Assembly (NCBI GenBank): GCA_032717465.1
Contig: CM064697.1
Span: 867,501 to 931,500, forward strand
Direction of reading: 5' to 3'
DNA: 64,000 nucleotides
Source: Coenobita brevimanus
Taxonomy: Eukaryota > Arthropoda > Malacostraca > Decapoda > Coenobitidae
Positions within the stretch are counted from its first letter, which is position 1, and every line of letters starts with the position of its first letter. Positions 42,064-53,582 of this stretch are shown in pieces. Below the pieces are notes generated by a model that had not been told where the DNA came from, did no database searches, and was given only the letters and a program-made list of their open reading frames with translations. The translations under genes and the position numbers were made by a program.

Positions 42064-42109
<46 letters not shown>

Positions 42110-42865
42110 TACACTAACTTCCGCAGACCCAAAGTTTTCCTTCGGATATCTAATGACGGCCAACGGGGACTCCAAGAGGGAGAGAAAAAAAAAGGCGAGA
42201 AACGAAAGATAAGAAAGGGGAAAGATCAGGGCAGGAAGAAAACAGGTGATAGAGAAAAGAAAGAGGAAGGCAAGATAAGACTTTTAAGAGAGGCGAAATA
42301 CGAACGAAGAAGGAGGAAGAAGAGGAAAGTGGAAAGAAGTGGAAAGAACTCATGGATAAATGGAAAAAAGTAGAATGAAGGAACTGGTGGCGAGACGGGA
42401 GACAAGGCAGACCAAAGACGAGACAAGAGAGGAGAGAAACGAATGCCAGTGGAGGAAAGAAGGAAGTGAATAAGCTAACAGGCGAATGGAGGAGAAACAG
42501 AAAGACAGTGGAAGAAAGGAGAGAAGAAATATGGATGGAGGGGGGAAAGCGAGAAGAGAAGAGTGAAATACAATGACTGAATGGAAGAAAAAGGGAGAGA
42601 GACAAGGGGGGAAAGGAGAAAAAAGAATAAGGAATGAGGGAACGAAGGATGAAAGTGGAGGAAAATAATGGGTGAATGGAGGAAAAAGTGAAAGAAATAT
42701 TAAGAAGAAGAAGGAAGAGCGAGAGAGAGAGAGAGAGAGAGAGAGGAAATGAGAAAATAGCCATAAAAGAATGAGAAGGCTACGGGGAATGGAAAGTGAT
42801 GGATGTCAGAGATGAAGGGGAGGAAGAAAACGAGGAAGATTATGAACGAAGAGACAGACATTGGT
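40640..42865 (+). repeat. Polypurine tract with gacaggtga minisatellite, about 2.2 kb
   Basis: The plus strand is nearly all A/G. Between 41370 and 41790 a loose 15-30 base unit, gacaggtgaggaagg(gga), recurs more than fifteen times. Mixed microsatellites interrupt it: (GA)n at 41039-41061, (TC)n(CA)n at 42064-42109, (GA)n at 42719-42745. Minus-strand frames of up to 351 codons rich in Ser, Pro and Leu result from composition. Confidence 0.88.
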
Positions 42866-42930
42866 AACAACAGGGATTAGGGAAATTTTTGAAAATGAGG
42901 ACACGCACATAAAAGAAATTAAAATACGAG

Positions 42931-42931
<1 letters not shown>

Positions 42932-42972
<41 letters not shown>
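42932..42972 (+). repeat. (GA)n microsatellite
   Basis: About 20 GA units. Confidence 0.96.
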
Positions 42973-42977
<5 letters not shown>

Positions 42978-43049
42978 GTGTGTTTAGAGGTACCCGGTAC
43001 CTTTTTTATGAGTATACTGGGACGGTTTATTAAAAGAACTACCCCACCC

Positions 43050-43180
43050 ACCTCTCTCTCTCTCTCTTTCTGTATATCTGTCTGTCTATCAATCTATCTA
43101 CCTACCTACCTATCTGTCTATCTATCTATATCTGTCTATCTATCTATATATATATATACTGTATATATATAAATATATAT

Positions 43181-43237
<57 letters not shown>
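43050..43237 (+). repeat. Compound TC, CTAT, TA and CA microsatellites
   Basis: (TC)n near 43052, (TATC)n at 43085-43150, (TA)n to 43180 and (CA)28 at 43182-43237. Confidence 0.95.
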
Positions 43238-43399
43238 GGTGTATAACCATTCATGGCGGGCAGTGTGAAGTGCATCTTTAAAGAAAACATTTAAAAACGT
43301 GCAGTCGGTCAGGTCTGTGTGGTAGAGTCAGGAATACGGGGGCAAGCATGGCGGAACAATGAGTGTCTGGCCCACCAAGGTCCTTAGGTGTCCCTACAT

Positions 43400-43990
43400 G
43401 AAAACAAATCTTTCTTCTTTTACCAACACACCACGCTGACAGTTACCATATATCAATACCCATCACTTCACTCTTATCTAGTTTTACTTTCACAACACGG
43501 CGCTCACAGATATCCACAAATTACTGCTCTGTTTTGCTGAGCTCCTGTTCGTTATCAGCAAGCAACACAGCATCATCTGCACACATATGCTCGATATATA
43601 CTCCACCCTTCACCAGTCAGAACGATCAACACTCTTCACAACTCGAGTTTTAACGTCTTGTAACCCAGTTCATATACCTGCATGTAGAACAACCATGAGA
43701 GCATCACACACCCTTGCCTCAGTCAACCACTGATATTAAATTACTCATTTAAACCTAACAGACGCCTTTTATAGCATTCAGTAGTTTTCCATCCATACCA
43801 CATATACATGCAAAACCTTCCCAAATCCTTTTCTGTTCACCTCGCCATGCGCTTTTTTCCACATCCATAAATGCCATAAATACTGTACATGAAAAAAAGA
43901 CAGCCATTGTCCCCACATTTAAAGCAGAAAAGCCTGCCAATAGTCCCGCTTTGCACACCCTCCAGAATCATGGAAAGGTTAATCTTAAAG
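43400..43990 (-). pseudogene. Decayed non-LTR reverse transcriptase fragment
   Basis: On the minus strand one frame reads FMAFMDVEKSAWRGEQKR and then GMDGKLLNAIKGV (43755-43958), matching the RT block that normally holds the MDLEKAYD box, here with the AYD lost. Further along come a QGC-type region and CADDAVLLADNEQELSKTEQ (near 43582-43525), the catalytic DD box, followed by ICERRVVKVKLDKSEVM. Stops and a frame change between blocks show a dead copy. It is related to, but covers an earlier part than, the copy at 22.3 kb. Confidence 0.8.
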
Positions 43991-44177
43991 AACATCACCC
44001 CAAATCCCTATATGTGACTTCCGACATGGGTCTGGGACAACAGCAATAAAAACCCTATGTTTTCTGTTTTACCATTATGACCATACCACCTAGATCACTC
44101 TCTTCAACCCTCTTTATCAACAGACCTCTGCACGCACGTCTTTCACTAGTGCGTTTCTTATCCTACCCACTCTACGC

Positions 44178-44179
<2 letters not shown>

Positions 44180-44249
<70 letters not shown>
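44180..44249 (+). repeat. (CA)n microsatellite
   Basis: 35 uninterrupted CA units. Confidence 0.97.
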
Positions 44250-44253
<4 letters not shown>

Positions 44254-44384
44254 CCTTGATTCCCCACGATGTCGTCTTTGTATCACAGTCTTGTATCTGA
44301 CTTGCTGTTTTGTGCAGCTGGGGGAGGGGAGACCTCTTGTCGTGAAGGGGTTCTTAATGGGGCACGTTCCAAACCCGTTCACTA

Positions 44385-44475
44385 AAAGGATCCTTCCCTG
44401 AGCCAAATAAAGTCCTCTGGCGGTTCAAGAATAATGAAAATAAAGGACGATCTCAGAGTGGAAGAGGTTCGTGGC
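44385..44475 (+). repeat. TTAACCCC foldback family, fragment
   Basis: Words ccctgagccaaataaagtcc, tctggcggttcaagaataat and aaaggacg in family order. Confidence 0.5.
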
Positions 44476-44824
44476 CCCATTTCCATTACTCCCTCGGCCT
44501 TTCACACACGTCATAGCAAAGTTTCTCACCCGTACGTTAATGTGAGCACAGACACCATCATGCAATCTTCGTGTAGCTTCCATACTTTGCTCCTCCAGTT
44601 CTTATCAAGGCCTACATAGTTCCAGTTGCCCTTTCTTACTGATGCCACTCTGCTCAACAATTAATTTTCACATAATAACCATATTTTCTATTACTGTACC
44701 GAGCCTTATTTTAATTCGCTCACAAAATTCAAACTTTCTCACCATTTACCAACACATCTTACAGTGTCAACAACAATCACTTTACTTTTACTTACATTTA
44801 GGGTCGTACGTATATTAGGCGACA

Positions 44825-45000
44825 CTGGAGACTTTGTAGCGCCTCTTCCTTAGCGATTTGGTCTGCCCATCATACCTCAATACCTTCTTCTATGTCCGGG
44901 ATGCAGAATATGTTAATAATAAAACAGTAGCATAAAAAAGAATGTGAAGGTGTACGGTACAAAATAAGGCGCTGATAAAGGGGTGGTACGGTGCCTCCTG
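44825..45000. mobile_element. Palindromic foldback element, copy 4
   Basis: The left arm actttgtagcgcctcttcct and tagcgattt pairs with right arm reversed ggcaccgtaccacccctt and tatcagcgcc. Middle words are cctcaatacc and gtccgggatgcagaatatgt. Confidence 0.7.
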
Positions 45001-45039
45001 AGCCACATATGACACATCTCTCACTCTCAAACACCCAAA

Positions 45040-45425
45040 AAGTTTAAAAAATCCTGACGGGCCATATCTCAAAATCTTAAAAATCATTGCACTGATAGGG
45101 ATAATTTTTGACACGTCTTCCTGCACATAACCTGAATCGACTTGAACCTGAAGGGATCTGACAGGTTCCAGATTGTCTGAAATACCCCTCAGTTTTTCTT
45201 TTCGATTCTGAACTTGGCTGATACGACTTAGAATGACCAGAGAGAATATTAGCTGACGTGAATGGTTGTGAATGGACCTGAACTGATCTGATTGGGTCTG
45301 TTGGATATGGGATGGACTTAGCGAGACCTGAGTAGCCCTAAGCAGACCTGAATTAACCTGTGTGAGCCTGGATGGAGAATGTGAACGTCGTGAATAAGCC
45401 TAAATGATCTAAATGGGTCTCTTGG
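45040..45425 (-). repeat. AGGTC-rich array, minus orientation
   Basis: Words gacctgaactgatctgattg, cttgaacctgaagggatctg and ctgaattaacctg are the reverse complement of the 18.6 kb kind. The lead-in gggataatttttgacacgtc at about 45097 also occurs, slightly changed, at about 63810, showing that the two arrays share a flank. Confidence 0.7.
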
Positions 45426-45770
45426 TAGTCCTCTTCCCCGTCAGTACCTCTCCTTATCGCTCCTTTCCTTCCCCTCTTCCCTCCTTCTTTCCCCTTCCAT
45501 ACTCTTTCCTCCTCTTTCCATGCCTCTCCTTTTTTTCCCACTGTCTTCTCCTTTCCTCTTTCTCCATACCCCTTCCCTAGCTCTCTCACTTCATAAATAT
45601 TTCCTTTCCATCTCCCCTTTCCGTCTCACCCTCTCCTCTCTCATTCTCTCCCTCTCCTCTCTCCTTCCCTCCCTTTTCATGCTTCATTCCTTCCCCTCTC
45701 CTTCTCTCCCTCTCTTGGTTATTTGCGTCCCTCATTGGCAACCTGTGGGATTTATAATCTGCTTATAGGC
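45426..45770 (+). repeat. Polypyrimidine tract
   Basis: Nearly pure C/T with ctcctctctccttccctccc-like words. Confidence 0.85.
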
Positions 45771-45814
45771 TCTCCAGTGCGGCTCACATTTTGCCTGATT
45801 AAAAAAAATATGAT

Positions 45815-45930
45815 AATGATGATTGATAATGATGATGATGACGGTGATGATGATAATGGTGATAGTAATAATAATAATAAAACTAATACTACTAATAATA
45901 ATAACAATAACAATAATAATAATTAAAAAA
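45815..45930 (+). repeat. (GAT)n/(AAT)n compound triplet array
   Basis: gatgatgatgacggtgatga then aataataataataaaac and so on, adjoining the next element. Confidence 0.9.
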
Positions 45931-45941
45931 ATAATGTGATA

Positions 45942-46228
45942 TTATTATTATTACATCCGCCAAGGAGATTATGTTTTCACCCCTGTCCGTTTGTTTGTTG
46001 GTTGGTTGATTTGTGAGCAAGATTACACAAAAACTACCGGACGGATTTCCACGAAACTTGGTAGAAGAATGGGCCTTGGCCCAGGATACACTCCGTTAAA
46101 TTTTGGTGCGGATCCGGATAAAGGTGCGGATCCAGGATTTTTTTTTTTTTTCCACTTTCTTTAACATTACGAGATAAGGCGTTGGCGGAGGTATGCGCTC
46201 CGCTGAGTGCCATTCTAGTTATTATTAT
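45942..46228 (+). mobile_element. CCTCCGCCAAGG-ended element, copy 4
   Basis: Starts catccgccaaggagattatg and ends gttggcggaggtatgcgc, then tgagtgccattctagttatt and (ATT)n. The interior gaaacttggtagaagaatgg, gccttggcccagga and gtgcggatccggataaa almost equals that at 25797-26262, minus an inner segment. Confidence 0.8.
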
Positions 46229-46254
46229 TATAATTAATTATTGTTATTATTATT

Positions 46255-47130
46255 ATTCGTCATCTCTCCTCTCATTTCCTTCCTCTCCGTACCTCTCCTT
46301 TCATTCTTCTCTCCTCTCTCATTCCTCCTTTCTCATTTCGGCTCTCTTTTCTTGCATCTCCCATTCCTTTTCTCTCCCCTTCCTGCATCTCTCTCTCTCT
46401 CTCTCATAAATCACTACACTTTTCCTCCTCATCTCTCTTCCTCACCTTTCCTTCCTCCCTCCATCCCTCACATTTCCTCTTTTCTCCCCTCTCTTCTCTC
46501 CTCCACCATCAACCTTCCTCCCTCCCTCCCTCCGTTCTTCAGCTGTTCTCCCTCCCTCACTTATTTTCACGCCTTTCTCTCCCTCACTTTTCCTCCCTCA
46601 GTCTCTAATCCTATCTCCCTCAATCCGTCCCTCTCTCCCTCACATTTCTTCTCATACCTCCCTTCCCACACCTTTCCTTCCTCCCTCCTTACCTCCCCAA
46701 CCTTCCCTCCCTCACATGTCCTTCCTTTTTCCTGACCTTTCCTCCCTCCCTTTCCCCCTGTCTCCCCTCTCACACTCTCCCTGACCAGCTCTTCCATCCT
46801 CACTCCCTGACCTTCTCTTCCTCTCACTCTCCTTCACCTTTTTTTCCTCCCTCTCTCCCTCACCTCTTCCTCCCTCTCTCCCTCACCTTCTCTTCCTCCC
46901 TCTCTCCCTCACCTTTCATCCCTCCCTCACTCACCTTTTCCCTCTCCATCCCTCCCTCTCTCGCCTTTCCTTTCTCCATCCCTTATATTTTCTTCCTCTC
47001 ACTCGCCTTTCTTCTCTCCATCTTTCACCTCTCCCTCCCTCTCTCTTAATCATTTTTCCCGTCAGTCGCTCAAGTTACCACTCCCTATCCTTCCCATCCC
47101 CCCCCCTCTCTCTCTCAAAGATAGATGGAT
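46255..47130 (+). repeat. Polypyrimidine tract with CCTCCCTC units
   Basis: Words cctccctctctccctcacct recur in loose tandem at 46840-46920 and elsewhere. No coding evidence. Confidence 0.85.
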
Positions 47131-47194
47131 AGAAGTATGTATAATTATCTATACTGTATGTGTCTGTAAATTTATGCATCTTTGTTTACCTGTA

Positions 47195-47408
47195 TTTGCC
47201 TACATTTGTCTATCTATCTACCTGTCTATCTATGTCTATCTATCTATCTATATCTGTCTGTACTTTATAGTTTTCCTTCGTCTCTGGTCTTTTCTCTTCC
47301 CATTCTCTCTCTCTCTCTCTCTCTCTCACACCCTCCTCTCCTCTTTCTCCTCCAATTATTTCCTCTTAGTTTTACTCGCCAGTTGTTCTTTTTGTTTCCC
47401 CCGTCTCT

Positions 47409-47457
<49 letters not shown>

Positions 47458-47635
47458 CTCTCTCTCTCTTTACTTCCCCCTCTCACATCGTCCTCTCCGT
47501 CTCTTCTCTCCTCTTCCCATCCCTTCCTTCTATCCCTTGTCCGCATAATCTCATTCTTCCCTTCCTCCCTTCTCTCTCTCTCTCTGTTCCATACTTCAAT
47601 CTGCATCCATTCACATACATACATACATACATAGG
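47195..47635 (+). repeat. Compound CTAT, TC, CA and CATA microsatellites
   Basis: (CTAT)n at 47209-47255, (TC)n at 47304-47327, (CA)n at 47412-47454 running into (TC)n, and (CATA)n at 47614-47633, within C/T-rich sequence. Confidence 0.93.
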
Positions 47636-47940
47636 ATTTGCTTCGTATTGGGCAGTCAAGAGTTTGGAGATTTGAATTTCGAAGAAACAGCCTTTATTGA
47701 TATCCCACAAGACCGATGGAATTGCAAATAAATAAATAAAACACTAATTCCATCACACTCGCCCTGAATAAGCTTATGTTCAGTATGCATGATGAGAATT
47801 AGAGCCCTAGTGGTGACATGTGAAGGTGCGTTGCGGTATCGATAGTCAGTACCCAGGGTGGAGTACTTAAAAAAAAAAAAGAAGGAATAACGCAATATAT
47901 ATGCACATTATCTCTTGCTTTCTTGTGGCCATATCTACCA

Positions 47941-48115
47941 AGTGACATCCATATACCTACATCCACACCAGCACCAACTCACCCACACCAGCATCCACTC
48001 ACCCACACCAGCCCAAACCAGCATCCACACACCCACACCAGCATCCACTCACCCACACCAGCCCAAACCAGCATCCACACACCCACACCCTTCATATTCC
48101 TACTGTCACACTCAC
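47941..48115 (+). repeat. 50-bp tandem repeat (ACCCACACCAGC words)
   Basis: acccacaccagcccaaacca at 48001 recurs at 48051. Between them acccacaccagcatccactc alternates in the same order. Confidence 0.85.
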
Positions 48116-48515
48116 CCACACCATCATTCATAATTTTATAGTATCCTTTCGTCAACATCAATATCTACATCATTATCCTCTCACTCACACCAACATTCAT
48201 TCACTTACACCAAAATCTTCTCACATTCACTCACCCATTTACACATCACACTATCTCACACTCGTATGTTATCTGCCTGTACCCGCACACTCATCCTTGA
48301 GTCACGCCCTTCCTTTGTACATCCCAATCCACACCAGATCCATCTCTGTCATCCACAACATCCATAATCAGCATCCACACTTACCCCCAACATCCACCAC
48401 CAACATCACACCCACACCCACTGCCACTGACACCCATACTCAGTCACCCACACTTACTACACTCTTTTTACTCCAACTTGGCCTCAAATTGCCATCTCTG
48501 CATCTTGAAAGCTGA
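48116..48515 (+). other. CA-rich low-complexity stretch
   Basis: cactcacacc and catccaca words. No gene. Confidence 0.5.
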
Positions 48516-48519
48516 GTTG

Positions 48520-48655
48520 TGACGATAGATCAATACTAGAGTGTGGTGCTAGTCACGAAGAAGTGCTATGTAGAGGATGTAGAGCCGCAGTATTGTCTTT
48601 TCCGCCACTGAGCTACGTGAAATAAGCTGTAAAAGGAGGAAAAATCTGGGGCGAG
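48520..48655 (+). repeat. Dispersed repeat D, copy 1
   Basis: Shares tggtgctagtca, gtagagc(c/t)gca, tattgtctttt/atattgtcttta, ctgagctacgtgaaata and aggaaaaatct with 56425-56575 in the same order over about 130 bases. Confidence 0.65.
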
Positions 48656-48699
48656 GTAAGGTGAAAAGAGTATAGGCCTATTCCCCACACCGGCACCAT

Positions 48700-49095
48700 C
48701 TCAGTGCCAAAAATACCCACTCATAACACCCATCCATATCCACGCCCGCGACTGCCCACATTACTACATGCCCACATACCACGCCCACGACTAAACATTG
48801 CCAACCACAACCACACAAGGCCAACCACAGTCACACGCCCAAAACCACACGCTACCACCAACAACCACACACACACACACACACACACACACCACCCATA
48901 ACCTCACACACAACCACAGACTGTCACCCGCAACCTCACACTACCACAACTACAACTACACACCATCACCCTGAACCTCACACTACCACATACCCAAAAC
49001 CACACACTCACCCGCAACCTCACACCCCCACAACGACACACTACCACCCACAACCACACACTACCACCACCCACAACCACCCACTACCACATAGC
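48700..49095 (+). repeat. CCACAA-rich minisatellite with (CA)n
   Basis: Words caaccacacactaccac recur. A (CA)n run lies at 48868-48891. Confidence 0.75.
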
Positions 49096-49184
49096 TTCCC
49101 ATCCTCACTTGTACAATGCACTCCATTTCATTTTCTGAGGGAGTGTCAACGAAGGCTGTCAGTGGTATCGAAAAACGGCAACAC

Positions 49185-51075
49185 TGCAGATGGGAAGAGA
49201 AGGGAGGAAGGGAGGACAGAAGAGAGGGAGTAAAGGGGGAAGAGGAGAAAAGGAAGGAAGGGGGAAGAGGAGTGAAGGAAGGAACGGGAGAGAGAAGAAA
49301 GGAAGGGGGAAGAGGAGAGAAGGAAGGAACGGAAGAGAGAAGAAAAGAAGAGGGAAGAGGAGAGAAGGAATGAAGGGGGAAAAGGAGAAAAAGAAGGAAG
49401 GGGGCAGAAGAGAGAAGAAAGAAAGGAGGAGGGATGGAAGGAAGGGGAGAGAGGAGAGAAAGAAGGATGAGGGAGAGGAGAGACGAAAGGAAGGAGGAAG
49501 AGAAGAGAAGGAAGGAAGGGGAGAGAGTAGAAAACAAAGGAAGGGGAAGAGGAGAGAAGGAAAAAAGGAGGAAGAGAAGAGAAGGATGGAAGAGGGAGAG
49601 GAGAGAAGGAAGGAAGGGGAAGAGAAAAAAGGAAGGGGGGTGAGGAGAGAAGGAAGGAATGAACAGGAAAGAGGAGAGAAGGAAGGAATGAACAGGAAAG
49701 AGGAGAGAAGGAAGGAATGAACAGGAAAGAGGAGAGAAGGAAGGAATGAACAGGACAGAGGAGAGAAGGAAGGAATGAACAGGAAAGAGGAGAGAAGGAA
49801 GGAAGAGGGAAGAGGAAAGAAAGAAGGGGTGTGGATGGAAAGGGAAGAGGAGGATGAGGATGGAGGGGGACGAGGAAGGAAGAAAGAAGGAAAATGAGGA
49901 GGGGGAAAGAAAATGCTGAAAATAAACAGGGGCGAGAGGGGGAATGGAAAGGGAAAGAAGGATTAGGCTGGAAGAGGGAGAGAAAAATGGATGGAAAGGG
50001 GTGAGGAGAGGAAAGAATGATCATGGACAGAGGCGAGACGAGGAGGGAGGGATATGGATGGAGAGGCGAGAGAAGGAGAAAGAAGGATGAAAATGGAGAG
50101 AAGAGAGATGGGGAGGGAGGGATATGGATGGACAGGGAAGAAAATGATATGGATGGGAACGGGTGAGGTGGGGAGAGAAGGATGAGGATGGAGTGGGGAG
50201 AGGGAGAGAAGGCTGAAGACTGAGAGGAAAGAGGAAGGGAGAGAAAAATGAGGATGGAAAAGAGATAGAAGGATGAGGATGGAGAGGGGAACAGAAAAAG
50301 GAAGCGAAGTATGAGATGAAGAAGGGAAAGGAGAGAGAAAGACAAGAGGGTAGAGGAGAAGGGCAGGAGAGAGACGAGTAAAAGTGGAAACAGAGAGAGA
50401 GATGTATGGGACAGGGTGTGAAAGGGAATGAAGGATTTGCACAGAGGAGGGATAGAAGCGATAGATGTGACATGGAGAGAAGAAGAGGGATGGGCAAAAG
50501 AAGAGAGGGGAAATGGGGAAAGGGGAGGGGTTACAGAAGGGAAGGGGAGGAGGAGGGGGCATAGGAGAGGGAGAGAAGGGAAGGAGAAGGGAAGGGGGAG
50601 ATGAGAAGACTAGAGGAAAGGGAAGGGAAAGGGAATGGTTAAAGAGGAGATGGAGGAGGGGAGGGATAGAGGAGAGACTGAGAAGGGGAGACGGCTGACG
50701 TAGGAAGAGGAAGGGATGGAGGGGAGAATGGGAAGGGAAGGGGGTAGACAAGGGAAGAGGAAGGGGTAGGGGAGAGAGGGAGAGGAGGAGGGGGAAGAGG
50801 TCGAAGAGAGAAAGGAGACAAGAAAATGGGAAGGGAGAAGGTAAGGGAGTAAAGAAGGGGTGGGAGAGAGGAGTGGAGCAAAGGGGAGACAGAGAGGTGG
50901 TAGACAAGAAAAGGGAAGGGGGAGAGGGTACACGAGAAGGGGAGGGGGAAGTAGTAGACAAGAAAAAAGAATGTAGACGATAGGAAGGGGAGGATGGGGA
51001 AGAGGGGAAGAAAGGGGAATGAAGGGACGGGGGAAATGGAGGGGGGAGGGAATTTGATGGAAACATGAGCAAGTA
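49185..51075 (+). repeat. Polypurine tract, about 1.9 kb
   Basis: Almost pure A/G plus strand built from ggaaggaagg, agaggagaga and gatgagga words, with two regimes: GGAAG-rich to 49800, then GATGGA-rich, then AAGGGGA-rich. The minus-strand frames of 399 and 369 codons are compositional artefacts. Confidence 0.9.
49652..49803 (+). repeat. 29-bp tandem array, 5 units
   Basis: gaatgaacagga recurs at 49657, 49686, 49715, 49744 and 49773, with identical or near-identical units, inside the polypurine tract. Confidence 0.95.
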
Positions 51076-52060
51076 GAACAGGAAAGAACAAAGACTACTT
51101 GGGCAGAAAAAGTGAAATAAGTTGGAAGGAAAATATAAGAAGATAAGATCTTGGCAAAAACTAAGAAATTAATGGGATCCAAGATGACACTAGTAAGATG
51201 ATATAAAGAAACTAGGAGAAAAATGGGAGCGGGGAAAAACAATGGGTAGAAATAATGGGAACAAATGAAAGAACTAAGTAATAGAGAAAATGGCGTGTAA
51301 AGCGAGACAGTGGGAGAAATAATTATGGAGGTATATTAAATTAAAGGAAGACATTGAAATAGTAATGATTTAGATATTGACATACAGTAGATGTAGTAAA
51401 TAAATATGTAGGTGAAGATGGAGGATACAGGTGAATAAACATTGAGGATAAAGAAGGACAGAGATGGAAGAAGAAAAATGTATGAAAACCAGAATATGGA
51501 GAGATAGGTCAGATTCAGAAGGTCATGTAATTTCATTTGTCACATTTAGTATAGGCGAGAAAATATAACACAGGAGCACAAAATCACACACAAAAAAAGG
51601 GGGGACAGAATGAAGACTAAAAGAGCAAAGAAATACCAGTGCACAAGAAGTCAGAAATGGAAACAGATTATAGTGTAAGACAATGTAACAAACAAAATAA
51701 GCAAATAACACGAATATATAACACTGGTGTACAAGAGGTCACAAATGATAACAAAATGAACTGCAAAATAGCAATACAAGAACTGTGAAAAAGAGAACGC
51801 AGTGTAAAAAAATCACGAAGGGATAGAGAAATAACAGCGTGCCACGGGACCCCAATTTGGAAAGGAAATGCGCAAAGGTAATGACATGTACCGCATGCAT
51901 ATATCACGAAAGGTGAACCCTGTATCACGAACACTAAAAGCCCAAAGGAAATGGAAAAAAAAAAAAACCATACCACGAAAACGATATCAAGAAAAACATC
52001 AAAAGGGAAAAAAAAAAAGTGTACCACGAACGCTCTATTTAAAAAATCAAGGTGTGGCAA
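51076..52060 (+). other. A/G-rich to A-rich unique stretch, no gene seen
   Basis: Grades out of the polypurine tract. Loose repeats of a tacacaagaagtcagaaatg and gtacaagaggtcacaaatga type lie near 51640 and 51728. No supported ORF. Confidence 0.4.
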
Positions 52061-52101
52061 CTTACGTGGTGAAGGGGCGATCTCAGACACTGAGCAGTTG
52101 C

Positions 52102-52115
52102 CCTGTAGGTGGCGC
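52102..52115 (+). promoter_or_regulatory. CTCF-like binding site
   Basis: CCTGTAGGTGGCGC differs at one base from the CTCF core CCASYAGRKGGCRS. It lies at the start of a unique, repeat-free segment. The call is by motif only. Confidence 0.4.
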
Positions 52116-52615
52116 TTGGGTTGGGAGTGCTGCTTAAATAATCTTCCTTTGGCTCCTCCCGCCTAACCTGCCTACAGTAAAATATCTTGTCGGTAACGTT
52201 TTGGACATCAGTTGGTATTAATTCGGACTGATTTTACACGCATGGGTTATATTAATTGTAAAAACGATTGAAGATACTGGTGAAATAGCGAGAAAAGTGC
52301 GACTAACTTAAATTACGTAGTGTGGGTTAACTGAGACGAGCGACAAGAAGGGTGTTTACATACGGAAGGGTTCGTATTTTTATTTCTGTATTTTGTGTTT
52401 CGTGCGGAAGTGGTGGGGTGTGTGTGGTTCGCGAGATGCCTGAGCGAAGAGGAGGGAAGACTTAGAAAAGATCATACCACACGCGGCACTGCACCACAGG
52501 ACAACAGCGATTGAGAACAACATTCGACTAGCCACAGTCACTACAACTACCACTCAACAAAAACAACAACACTACAACTACAACCATACCCTTAGCATTA
52601 GTATACAGGTATAGT
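52116..52615 (+). promoter_or_regulatory. Possible promoter and untranslated first exon
   Basis: This repeat-free block of about 500 bases has gctcctcccgcc (GC box-like), a TTAAATAAT word near 52132, an arthropod initiator-like ATCAGTT at 52207-52213 and a possible donor tatacag/gtatag near 52608. A plus-strand gene starting here would lie mostly in sequence where I find no convincing coding exon, so this is tentative. Confidence 0.2.
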
Positions 52616-52739
52616 GTTATGAAGAATTTAGGACAAGTGATTCGCCAGGAAAACTTAATCAAAGCCAAATATTATACAGTAAAAAATATATGTACCCTCA
52701 GATAATATAAACAAATAAAAAGCTAGTGAGAACGAAGAA

Positions 52740-52965
52740 CACGTAGTAGTATAGTTGTAGTAGTAGCAGTAGTATAGTAGTAGTAGTAGTAAAAATACGA
52801 TTAGTAGTAGTAGTAGTAAAAATGCGAGTAGTAGTAGTAACAAAAATGCGAGTAGTAGTAGTAGTAGTGGTAGAACCGGTAGTAGTAGTAAAAATGCACT
52901 TAGTTGTAGTAGTCGTTACAGTAACAGTAGTAGTAGTAGCGGTAGTAGTAAAAATGCGTTACATT
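52740..52965 (+). repeat. (TAG)n array with aaaaatgcg interruptions
   Basis: Blocks of (TAG)3-6 are separated four or more times by taaaaatgcg, giving a higher-order unit of about 25-45 bases. Confidence 0.93.
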
Positions 52966-53126
52966 TTTCCATAGCGTATTCCCCTCCTCTAGATTTCTAT
53001 CTTTCACTTTCATTTTAGGTCACGCAACATTACGCGCCCTCCCTCCCTCCCTCCCACCCTACACAGTCAACGAGTTCCCCGATAATACCACGGCCGGAAT
53101 CCCCACCATTGCACCATCTCTCACCA

Positions 53127-53582
53127 CTATGGCATTAGGTTAACCCCACTTGTATTTTCAGCCGCTTGCACCGTAGCCAGATGATAACAGGGTGCACAGT
53201 TGGCCATGAACGATACGACTGTTAATGTTTCGTACGGGAGCCACAGTGCAACGGTATTATTTGCAAACATGGGGATCTGGTCATGCGGCTTTGTAGTTGA
53301 TAATTTGATGAAAATGAAGGATTTCGCGGAATATGTGGATTGCCGACCTTTGATGTGTGATGATACACCAACAGACAAGATGACTGATGCAATTGCCAGT
53401 GCGTCATACTTGTTACGTGATGAAATATGTAACGTGACTTGCTGTAGTACGTTGCACACTTGCACAGTAATGAAACGAACTGGGCGAATATTAAGGTTGT
53501 TTGAGTTCGCGTATGAATAGTGAGGAAATACATATTCACTGAAGAGAAATGGAGAAATTACGTTCAGCTTAAGTGCAGCCAA
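53127..53582 (-). other. Overlapping ORFs on both strands, status unknown
   Basis: A 151-codon minus-strand frame overlaps a 106-codon plus-strand frame (53200-53520). Neither has a motif I recognise. The minus frame has a hydrophobic stretch around VALWLPYETLTVVSFMANCA. The block is non-repetitive and stands out from its surroundings. It may be a fragment of an unknown gene or element, or chance. Confidence 0.2.

Noticed and set aside
40582..42764. Minus-strand frames of 351, 236, 217 and 204 codons
   Set aside because: Low-complexity polypurine DNA read on the other strand. No domain and overlapping registers.
49146..51072. Minus-strand frames of 399 and 369 codons
   Set aside because: Same reason: the complement of a polypurine tract with a 29-bp array whose period is not a multiple of three.
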